A model generated the notes under the pieces. The model made no database searches. It saw only the letters and a program-made list of their open reading frames with translations, and had not been told where the DNA came from. Positions 23,774 to 31,214 of a stretch of 31,214 bases of DNA are shown in pieces. Numbering within the stretch: position 1 is the first letter of the stretch; every line of letters starts with the position of its first letter. The position numbers were made by a program, and so were the translations under genes. This DNA is from Bacillota bacterium (GTDB taxonomy: Bacteria; Bacillota; Clostridia; Clostridiales; Clostridiaceae), in contig JAEZKY010000214.1 in NCBI GenBank assembly GCA_023435985.1, positions 1-31,214 of the forward strand, in the 5' to 3' direction.

Positions 23774-26700
23774 TTAAAATAAATCTGGTAAATCACCACA
23801 TGTTATATTTACAGGTACTGGATCATTTAATCCAGTTATTGTCGCATCATTAGTATACGAATCATCATCACCAAACTTAACCATATATGTTATTATATAA
23901 TGTTTATTACTCTCATCATTACCTAGTGTGATATCATATACCTCTTCATTATCTGAATTACTTTCTTGATTAATTCTATTCGTTATATCCACTTCTTTTG
24001 GATTTCCTTGAGCATCTATATCATTAAGGTTATATATCTTGAAATTGCTGCTGTTTACTGCTATTGGCTCAAGATTTTTATCCAGCTGTAATTTAACAAT
24101 CGGATTGCTCCCATATGAGCTAGCCTCAATTCCAAAGGTAGCATACGTTCCTTTTGTTAAATTGCCAAAGCCTGTAGTTATTCCAGATCCTTTATTATAT
24201 AGTCCATGAATCAAAGTTGGGTTAATTCTTCTCAATGTAAAATCCTGAGTAGGGGAATTACTTTGGAAACTTACATTCATATCTACACTATTACCAGGAG
24301 TAATCTCATAGCCATTAATAGGCATCACTTCAACAGTATATTTTCCAGTAACAATATTAATGTTACTGTTGTTATAATTAAATTGGTAGCTATTAGAGCT
24401 CATACTAATTGTAGAAATTATCGTTCCAGTGCTATCCTTTAAATTTATAGTAGCTGGTTTACTCAAAGTAGGAGTACCTGTTGTAACTGAACTATCAATA
24501 ACATTTATCGCTCCCGAAATAGAACCCGTCTTTACTTCAAAACTAATAGGATAATCCTTAGTTATAGTTCTATCCTTACCTCCAACAGTTTGGGTATAGC
24601 TTAATTCTCCCAGTATTGTATAATTACCTTCTTTTAATAAGTTGACATTAACACTGCTCGTTTGAGTTACACTTGATGTTCCAGAATCAAAAGTCATATC
24701 ATCAAAAGAGATTGTTTCACTGGTATTAGTTGTATCCTTAAAACTTAATCCTGAAGAATTATTAGTCAATTTGAGTTTTACCTGGCTAATTTTTCCTACT
24801 GATTCACCCGGAACACCTTCTAAATTAATTTTTACTGTTACAGTCTCTCCTTTTAATCCATATGAATTTTCATAAGTTACATTTGAAGTAGGTCCTCCTG
24901 TACTGTTCACTTTAAATTCAACATTTTTTACTGTATTGATAGCATCATACTCCAGATCAAGATTTCGTGTCTGATTACCTGTTAGAGTATATTTAACCCC
25001 ATCTGCTATAAATGATGATTGTTGTAATGTAAATGAATAGCTTCCTGATGATAAACTGCTGTAAGTTTGTATCGTTCCATCAAAGTTAATTGTACTTGGT
25101 ATCTTATTCTCAGGAGCAGTAACTGAAATTACACCTCCATTTACTAACTGCCCATTATCATCAACTACAGATACCTTTATTACACCATCTTCAACGGCTA
25201 ATGGGATAGTGTAATTTGGTATTGTAACAGTTGTTCCATTATACACATAAGTTAATGTTCCTGTAACATTTGTATTTACAACATCATTTAATGTTACGTA
25301 CATTTCTTGATTTTGAACTTTATGATTTGGATTGTTACTTGAATCAAAAGTAACATCACTATAATTTAATAAATTTGGATTTACTGAATACTGGGCCGAT
25401 GAATTAGGAGTAAACTTAATATTACTTATGGTTCCATTTAAATCTCCAGGATTTGCTGTTGCAGTAAGAGTTATTGCAGCAGTATCACCTTTTAAATATC
25501 CAGGTTTATCAGTAGTATAGTTTAAAGATATGGTAGGATCATTTACTAATCTGACTGTTCTTGTTTCAGTTGCCTCAGCACCTAAAGGATCCACAGTATC
25601 TATTTCAACTGACATACTTCCACCCATCTGTGAAAAATCATAATTACTCTTATTAAGTAAAACTGGTATTGGAACTCCTTGATTTTGATTTGAATACTGA
25701 ATAGTTTGTCCAACTACATTTCCACTTGCATTTTTTACCGTTGTTGTAGTAGTAAGCTTATCATTGTCAATATCTGATGGCGTTACCGTAAAGTCAATTT
25801 CACTTTGATTTTTTGAAAATGCAGTATTGTTATCTAAATTTGCCACTTGAATAGTAGGTGCATGATTAGCTCCTCTTGAAGCTTTTACCATAGTATTCAC
25901 AAAAAGCTCCTTCTCATCAGTTGTAAATCCATTACTGTGGCCTGTTCCTGAATAAGTTAAATTTCCTTTTGAATAAGTATAATAATAGTTTCTAGCATCA
26001 TACTGATTATACCCATTTCCATTAGGTTTTAGTGTATACCATGGAACAACATCTTCATCTTCCAAATTTAGCTGATACCATTGATAATGAGTATCTGCTA
26101 CTAAAATATCCCCTATAGAAAATGGATACTCATTAATTAATCCATTATTAATTTTATATACACTATTAGAAGCACCGCTGTAAGACCCAGCATTTGAGTT
26201 ACTATCAAACATTTTGAGTATTCCATCAGTGTTTCCATAAGTAATTTTACTAAGACTACTTGGTACATCATGTGGAATCTGCCTACTTTCATAAGCACCT
26301 GTAGTTACATTATACTTACGATAGACATCTGTTTCAGTGGAATTATATTGTGTATCCTTATATCTAGATTGCCCTAAAACATCCCTGAAAGCATGTGTTA
26401 TATTTTTAGAACTAGTAGTATTAATATCAATATTTGGTAAAATTCTATACGTCAAAGTATCATGAGTAAACATTACACTCTGGCCAGTATTAATAAAGCT
26501 CTTAAGTTCTGCAATTGCATTAGGTAATAAATCCTCACTTCCAAAACTGTCCTCAAAACCTAAAATAACCATATCATAATTTCCATTTAATTTTAATTTA
26601 TCACCAGCCATTGAATTGAAATCACTTACACTTTTCTTGTCTATGTGTATTGTATAATCCCCTACTTGCCCAATTAATGAATTAATACCCTTGTCGGTGC

Positions 26701-27769
26701 TAAGATCCAATATATTTCCATTTGGTGCTATTTGAAGAACTCTAATAATTGGTTTAGTACCTACAACATCATAATCTGCGTACCCTTGCTCATAAACTTT
26801 TACATTATTCTGAGTTACTACTTCTAATTTCCAATCTAAACGTCCTACAAATTCTTTTTGTAAACTATATGATATAGTTCCATTTGCAAGCTGCCCATTT
26901 GTTGGCGTAGCAGCCACTGATTTAACTAATTCTTTATCTTTAAACAAACCATCTCCATTAAGATCTAGATATAAATTTACTGTTACAGAATTATCATTTT
27001 CTGTATTTAGATTATAAGTAAAATTTATATTCCTATCACTATTAGTTCTCGCAGGCTCTGTGTTAACTGTTAATATAGGCCTATACTTAGGTTTATTAGT
27101 TGTTGAAATATACTTATTAACTATATTAGAAACAGTTATATTACTATTACTAGTTTTAATTAAATTACTATTGTTTAAATTCCCGAAATTATTATTAATT
27201 TTAGTATTGTTAACGAGTGCTTTAGTATCTATATATGCTAACTGACCTGAATTAATAAACTCTAATATTGGATTAGCTCTCTTGTTGGTAATATCATTTT
27301 CACTATAATATTCCACGTATGTGTTATTATCTTTACTTAAAACAGAATTATTTTTCATTCCTAAAGTAGTTCTGTTAATTCCATATACTTCCTTACCAAA
27401 AGGAAGATATCCTGGTTCATCATTATTAAATGGAGCTGTATAACTTCCAGAATAATCTCCAATAACAACCACATCATATTTTCCATTTACCTGTTCAACC
27501 TTAGATATATATTCTGCCATTGTCATATGGATTACGACAATTTTTTTACCATTTACTTGTTTTACAAAATCTTCTTCACCACTGGTTGCACTAGATTTTT
27601 CTGTCAGCTTAAAACTATTAGTCGGTTCAATTTCTAGTATAGTTATAGTATCTCTATTTATTGCTGCTTTTGTTTCTTTAGGATTAATTATAAAACTCGT
27701 TATTAATATGGCAAGAACACATACTGCTATTACTGCCCTAGAGAAATATTTACGTTTTTTATTACACAT
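23774..27769 (-). CDS. Large secreted DUF5057-type protein
   Basis: A 1331-residue exported protein. A signal peptide (KKRKYFSRAVIAVCVLAILITSFI, ending near KETKAA) is followed by a region that I recognise as DUF5057-like from its opening RDTITILEIEPTNSFKL, the repeated theme YDVVVIGDY... / YDMVILGFED, and the MFTHDTLTYRI segment. These suggest a Rossmann-like or glutamine-amidotransferase-like fold of unknown activity. From about residue 640 it continues as a string of Ig-like or CNA-B-like beta domains (for example GGVISVTAPEN, ISGAINVIDSS). No LPXTG, SLH or other wall anchor is visible, and it ends NITCGDLPDLF. The ATG at 27767-27769 lies 8 nt after AGGAGG; the in-frame GTG at 27778 overlaps that site. 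It closes an operon of pilin-like genes, so it may be their secreted or pilus-tip partner (inference). Confidence 0.75.
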   Translation of the reverse strand: MCNKKRKYFSRAVIAVCVLAILITSFIINPKETKAAINRDTITILEIEPTNSFKLTEKSSATSGEEDFVKQVNGKKIVVIHMTMAEYISKVEQVNGKYDVVVIGDYSGSYTAPFNNDEPGYLPFGKEVYGINRTTLGMKNNSVLSKDNNTYVEYYSENDITNKRANPILEFINSGQLAYIDTKALVNNTKINNNFGNLNNSNLIKTSNSNITVSNIVNKYISTTNKPKYRPILTVNTEPARTNSDRNINFTYNLNTENDNSVTVNLYLDLNGDGLFKDKELVKSVAATPTNGQLANGTISYSLQKEFVGRLDWKLEVVTQNNVKVYEQGYADYDVVGTKPIIRVLQIAPNGNILDLSTDKGINSLIGQVGDYTIHIDKKSVSDFNSMAGDKLKLNGNYDMVILGFEDSFGSEDLLPNAIAELKSFINTGQSVMFTHDTLTYRILPNIDINTTSSKNITHAFRDVLGQSRYKDTQYNSTETDVYRKYNVTTGAYESRQIPHDVPSSLSKITYGNTDGILKMFDSNSNAGSYSGASNSVYKINNGLINEYPFSIGDILVADTHYQWYQLNLEDEDVVPWYTLKPNGNGYNQYDARNYYYTYSKGNLTYSGTGHSNGFTTDEKELFVNTMVKASRGANHAPTIQVANLDNNTAFSKNQSEIDFTVTPSDIDNDKLTTTTTVKNASGNVVGQTIQYSNQNQGVPIPVLLNKSNYDFSQMGGSMSVEIDTVDPLGAEATETRTVRLVNDPTISLNYTTDKPGYLKGDTAAITLTATANPGDLNGTISNIKFTPNSSAQYSVNPNLLNYSDVTFDSSNNPNHKVQNQEMYVTLNDVVNTNVTGTLTYVYNGTTVTIPNYTIPLAVEDGVIKVSVVDDNGQLVNGGVISVTAPENKIPSTINFDGTIQTYSSLSSGSYSFTLQQSSFIADGVKYTLTGNQTRNLDLEYDAINTVKNVEFKVNSTGGPTSNVTYENSYGLKGETVTVKINLEGVPGESVGKISQVKLKLTNNSSGLSFKDTTNTSETISFDDMTFDSGTSSVTQTSSVNVNLLKEGNYTILGELSYTQTVGGKDRTITKDYPISFEVKTGSISGAINVIDSSVTTGTPTLSKPATINLKDSTGTIISTISMSSNSYQFNYNNSNINIVTGKYTVEVMPINGYEITPGNSVDMNVSFQSNSPTQDFTLRRINPTLIHGLYNKGSGITTGFGNLTKGTYATFGIEASSYGSNPIVKLQLDKNLEPIAVNSSNFKIYNLNDIDAQGNPKEVDITNRINQESNSDNEEVYDITLGNDESNKHYIITYMVKFGDDDSYTNDATITGLNDPVPVNITCGDLPDLF

Positions 27770-27840
27770 AGAATTCACCTCCTAAAATGTTACCTTTACA
27801 GTTAACATTAAACTATTTCCTTTTAAGCTTAAAATATTGA

Positions 27841-28347
27841 TTAATTAGTTTTATTTCTAAAATTAATTGTAAAAGTAATTTCCTGGCTAACATTACTAAA
27901 TCCTTTTTTCTTTGTTAGTTCAATATCCAAATCTATTGATTTATTACCATTACTAGGAGTCATTTTTAAGCTTTCCAAATCCTCAGAAATAGTCATATTA
28001 TTATTAACATTAGCACAGCTCGAATCATCTTTATCCTCATTAATTATTAATTTATTTCCGTCCTGCTGTATCTTAAAATACCTAGGTGTATCATCATCCT
28101 TGACATATGATTCAATTATTAAACTGTTATCATTGGTTGATATTATAGCTATTCCCTGCATTCCAATATCGCTTATTTTTTCTTGAATTGCTTGTCCTTC
28201 GATTTGTAATGTGGATTTAACATCTGAATCAGAAAATACCTTATTACCTGTAGTAAACATAGATCCTGCAATACCTAATACTATTACTGTTATCATCATT
28301 GTAATTATGAGCTCCAATAAGGTAAATCCTTTTCTTTTATTGTTCAT
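27841..28347 (-). CDS. Type IV prepilin-like protein
   Basis: A 168-residue protein with a class III signal: a short basic leader MNNKRKG, cleavage after Gly, then FTLLELIITMMITVIVLGIAG with the required Glu at position 5. The hydrophobic helix packs into type IV pili or pseudopilus cores. The rest is a small polar domain (many Asn and Asp; SSCANVNNNM contains the sole cysteine) as in minor pilins or type II pseudopilins. The prepilin peptidase and assembly ATPase are not in the window. The ATG at 28345-28347 follows AGGAGGTGGGG; the GTG at 28359 is rejected. It lies 18 bp behind the PilX-like gene and 71 bp before the DUF5057 gene. Confidence 0.85.
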   Translation of the reverse strand: MNNKRKGFTLLELIITMMITVIVLGIAGSMFTTGNKVFSDSDVKSTLQIEGQAIQEKISDIGMQGIAIISTNDNSLIIESYVKDDDTPRYFKIQQDGNKLIINEDKDDSSCANVNNNMTISEDLESLKMTPSNGNKSIDLDIELTKKKGFSNVSQEITFTINFRNKTN

Positions 28348-28365
28348 AGTCAACCCCACCTCCTA

Positions 28366-30816
28366 TTATCTAACAATTTTCCAAAGCTTACTCTCTAAAA
28401 AGTTTTTTAAATCATAACTAACAGCTTGTGAATCTGAATTATATGTTTGCGTAATTATTTGCGAACTATCGTCTAACATACTTTGTCCAAACACATTGAA
28501 AAATAAATCATGATTTTGTTGTTGTACTATATCAATTACATCTTTACTATAATTTATCACTCCATTTCCAGTAACATTTAAATTACCCTTAGCAATAATA
28601 CTTCCATAATAGTTAACATTACCATCAATAATCACATTTCCTGTTGTTGCAATTACAGCACTTAGAATATTATCACTATCACCCTTAATTATTTTCTTAT
28701 TCGTAATTTCATTCCCTTGATCATCATAATACTTTTTATCATTACTAATATCATTACCTTGTACTATTAATGTAATATCTGGTGAATAATTAAATATGCC
28801 TTTTTCTCCACTACTATTAATTTGGTCATCTAATTTATACCCTGCATTATCAATTATTGTTTGTGAAAGAGTCATCAAAGAATCAAAGCCAGTTGGAGTT
28901 GCATTATAGTCATTTAAAGATGCTGATAAACCAAATTTATAAACCTTACCAGCAAATTCAACTCTTTTACTATTTATAATATTATCGTCGTTTAATTGGT
29001 AATTAGATTTAAATACCCTTTTAAAACCATTTGGATCTTCATAAACTATAGCTCCAACTGAGTGTACTTTAGTAGCATCAGCAGGTAAATGAATCCCCCC
29101 TGTATCCGGATTTTTTCCATCCCAATAACCAGCAAAATGCGTAGCTTTATTAAATACATTTGTATCCTTTAATAATTGCATAGGATTATAATAATCAAAT
29201 TGTTCGGCATCATTTAAAGGAACAGAATAAGCTATATAATTTCCTTTAACCGCACCTGATTCTCCTGTTTGATACCCATTGTTACTGCCGTTTTCTCTAG
29301 TATCAATATGAGCAGTTCCCATAATATAGGCAGAATTATCAATATTAATCCTTGATGAATCATCAATGGAATTCACAATTATGCTGCTCGAATTTTTCAC
29401 TTTATCTACTGAAGAATCACCAGTTACTGTATTTCCTTTTAAATCATCATAATTAACATTCTTATCATTAATTCCATAAAAATCATTTATTTCTATTGTC
29501 GAATTACTCTTTGCTTTTAAAGCTAAATCATTATCTAATACTACTGCGTTCTTAGCAGTTAAGTCTGCATTATTCGCAACACTATTATCTTTATTTCCAA
29601 CATACACGTTTCTTCCATATAAATTTCCAATTATAGTTGTATTTGCATAATCCTGAATATTAAACGTATTTCTAGTAATGACATCATTATTAAACGTTAC
29701 ATTGTCACTATTCGCTATAGTTATTCCACCATAATATTTTTCAAAAGTTCTATTATCCGTATTTACAAGTGAAGGATTTTCATTTTGGGAAATTGTCGGA
29801 TCATTTCCTTCAACAAATATATTTCCGGTTACATTAAAATCATTTGCATTGTTAACATTCATATCTCCATGAATTGTTAATGCTCTATCATCATTAAAAG
29901 CTAAATAGTCATGTAGATCTCCACTTTCTTGCTTAGAGAATATATCTTCATAGCTTGGAACTGACATCGTATATGTAGCTTGTATTATTCTTGAATTTTC
30001 TCCTACTACGGATGTATTTCCAGCTGATGTTTTAAAATTTGATTTTACTATTATTGTGTATATTAACTTATTGGAATCTATAGATAAACCATCCACCTTC
30101 TCATCACACATCCCATTAGATTTAACTGGATTCTCTGGATTTGGTATACCTATTTCTGGAATCCACAATTTGGGATTACTGTTTGCAGGATACTGAACCG
30201 TTGCAATATCGTAATCCCCATCTTTATTAGTTATACCTTTAACTTTATCTACATATTGACTATTTTTAATATAATCTCGAAGTGATTTGGTCGGAACACT
30301 TTCTTTAACTCCTTTTTTAGGATCTACTGGATCCCCTGCTTCTTGCCAAGGTAATATAAAATTCATAAAGGTTCTTTTAAATTCTTCATCAATAATATCT
30401 TCACATTTTTTGTTGTCACTTTTAATATTCTCATCAATTACATTTTGTGGAGTTATATCAGTTCCACTTTTATTATTATTAATTGTTTGCCATTTATAAA
30501 TATCTTGTTTCAACTTAATGTAATCTCCATTATATCCACTTGTTCCATCATCAATACTATCCTTTGTTAAACTTTGCATTTGCTGTACTTTTAAATTGGC
30601 ATACTGGGTTGCAGCATCAAAAGTTTTTCCAACAATATTGTATGCAACGTCTATTCCAGAATCTGATGAATATAGGTTTTCCACTCTTTTACTTTCCACA
30701 ACTCTAGCTTTATAATTACCAGATACCATTGTTAAAGTGGCTGCAGATATTGTAGTTACAAACATACAGGTTGTTACTACTACAATTAAACTATTCCCTC
30801 GTTTTTTCCTTTTCAT
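28366..30816 (-). CDS. Large PilX-like pilus-associated protein with beta-repeat region
   Basis: An 816-residue protein with one N-terminal membrane helix (MKRKKRGNSLIVVVTTCMFVTTISAATLTMVS) after a basic leader, followed by YSSDSGIDVAYNIVGK, which resembles the start of PilX-type minor pilins. Unlike the neighbouring prepilin, it has no Phe after the Gly and no Glu at +5, so standard prepilin cleavage is doubtful. The middle and C-terminal parts are rich in short beta repeats such as LTIHGDMNVNNANDFNVTGN, NVTFNNDVITRN, VIIDGNVNYYGSIIAKGNLN. This pattern suggests a right-handed beta-helix or bactofilin-like solenoid. The ATG follows GGAGGTGAGG. It has the same strand and tight spacing as the prepilin downstream. 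Function is unknown; a structural part of a pilus or surface fibre is plausible. Confidence 0.65.
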   Translation of the reverse strand: MKRKKRGNSLIVVVTTCMFVTTISAATLTMVSGNYKARVVESKRVENLYSSDSGIDVAYNIVGKTFDAATQYANLKVQQMQSLTKDSIDDGTSGYNGDYIKLKQDIYKWQTINNNKSGTDITPQNVIDENIKSDNKKCEDIIDEEFKRTFMNFILPWQEAGDPVDPKKGVKESVPTKSLRDYIKNSQYVDKVKGITNKDGDYDIATVQYPANSNPKLWIPEIGIPNPENPVKSNGMCDEKVDGLSIDSNKLIYTIIVKSNFKTSAGNTSVVGENSRIIQATYTMSVPSYEDIFSKQESGDLHDYLAFNDDRALTIHGDMNVNNANDFNVTGNIFVEGNDPTISQNENPSLVNTDNRTFEKYYGGITIANSDNVTFNNDVITRNTFNIQDYANTTIIGNLYGRNVYVGNKDNSVANNADLTAKNAVVLDNDLALKAKSNSTIEINDFYGINDKNVNYDDLKGNTVTGDSSVDKVKNSSSIIVNSIDDSSRINIDNSAYIMGTAHIDTRENGSNNGYQTGESGAVKGNYIAYSVPLNDAEQFDYYNPMQLLKDTNVFNKATHFAGYWDGKNPDTGGIHLPADATKVHSVGAIVYEDPNGFKRVFKSNYQLNDDNIINSKRVEFAGKVYKFGLSASLNDYNATPTGFDSLMTLSQTIIDNAGYKLDDQINSSGEKGIFNYSPDITLIVQGNDISNDKKYYDDQGNEITNKKIIKGDSDNILSAVIATTGNVIIDGNVNYYGSIIAKGNLNVTGNGVINYSKDVIDIVQQQNHDLFFNVFGQSMLDDSSQIITQTYNSDSQAVSYDLKNFLESKLWKIVR

Positions 30817-30859
30817 AACCTCACCTCCACATTTTAAACTTTTTTAATTCTTCATTTAA

Positions 30860-31214
30860 TTATTGAATATTTTGATTGTAATAAGCTGTAAATAAATTAT
30901 TTGTTTCATCATGGGTATTATTTGTTTGATCATCCTTATATTGTGAATAATCCATCAATTCGACTTTAATGTCATACAAACTTCCAATCTTTGCTTTTTG
31001 CGGATCTTCTGCCCGATTATTATAATAATTCATCTGACCTTTAAATATTTCTACATCTACATTTAAATCTGGAGAATTAGGCTTTTCAACGTATACATTG
31101 GGTATATCTGTTGTTAGATTATATACATTTATTACTACTGGTTTTAGAGTTGAACTTCCTATTTGTTTATAACTATTAAAATTAATACTTATATTAACTT
31201 TACCTGAAGTACAC
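30860..31214 (-). CDS. C-terminal part of a pilin-operon protein, 5' end outside window
   Basis: An open frame enters from the right edge and stops at TAA 30860-30862, giving 117 residues: CTSGKVNISINFNSYKQIG at the beginning and DETNNLFTAYYNQNIQ at the end. It is polar and Asn-rich, like the globular domain of the pilin-like protein downstream. No family was recognised. The gap of 43 bp to the PilX-like gene and the same strand suggest it is an upstream member of the same operon. Confidence 0.7.
   Translation of the reverse strand, partial: CTSGKVNISINFNSYKQIGSSTLKPVVINVYNLTTDIPNVYVEKPNSPDLNVDVEIFKGQMNYYNNRAEDPQKAKIGSLYDIKVELMDYSQYKDDQTNNTHDETNNLFTAYYNQNIQ

Noticed and set aside
27770..27778. 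GTG start for the DUF5057 gene
   Set aside because: The GTG overlaps the AGGAGG site that correctly positions the ATG at 27769; the same reasoning rejects the GTG starts at 19437 and 28359.
1..31214. CRISPR arrays, tRNA or rRNA genes, insertion sequences
   Set aside because: No regularly spaced repeats, no tRNA-like cloverleaf and no intact transposase were seen on either strand.

Overview
The base composition (very A+T rich), AGGAGG-type ribosome binding sites, sigma-A promoters and gene set (Feo iron transport, type III glutamine synthetase, ANTAR regulator beside glnA, DUF5057/pilin-like genes) point to a saccharolytic Clostridium sensu stricto, probably near the C. beijerinckii / C. saccharobutylicum group. 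The species assignment is inference. Almost every gene is on the minus strand; the only plus-strand protein gene is aspartate kinase.

Layout, left to right. 1-1476: 5' part of an MBL-fold/beta-CASP nuclease-like gene that runs off the window. 1886-3151: a chemoreceptor with almost no external sensor region. 3361-6325: ferrous iron operon feoA-feoA-feoB plus a small Cys-rich FeoB-associated protein, with two Fur-like boxes at its promoter. 6718-10277: isocitrate dehydrogenase (icd) and type III glutamine synthetase (glnN). 10763-10980: a 218-nt element that folds as a multibranched RNA. 10971-12384: a small membrane protein and a CPBP protease. 12624-20797: a nitrogen cluster transcribed glnA - ANTAR regulator - gltB - gltD. 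21415-22728: aspartate kinase. 22819-23454: DedA membrane protein. 23774-31214: a surface operon (truncated pilin-like gene, large PilX-like protein, prepilin, large secreted DUF5057 protein).

The central theme is ammonium assimilation. Isocitrate dehydrogenase supplies 2-oxoglutarate, two different glutamine synthetases (GSI and GSIII) make glutamine, and glutamate synthase recycles it to glutamate. The window also encodes the likely controller: a NasT/NitR-type ANTAR RNA-binding antiterminator whose receiver domain lacks the phospho-acceptor Asp.

Reading the leaders by eye gave the most interesting result. Three separate sigma-A promoters (one for glnN, two in tandem upstream of glnA) are each followed by a small hairpin with a hexanucleotide loop of the form AANGNN, and each hairpin overlaps the left arm of an intrinsic terminator. 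This is the logic expected of an ANTAR antitermination regulon covering both glutamine synthetases. The distal glnA unit looks like a short self-contained RNA and could be a decoy or an independent regulatory RNA.
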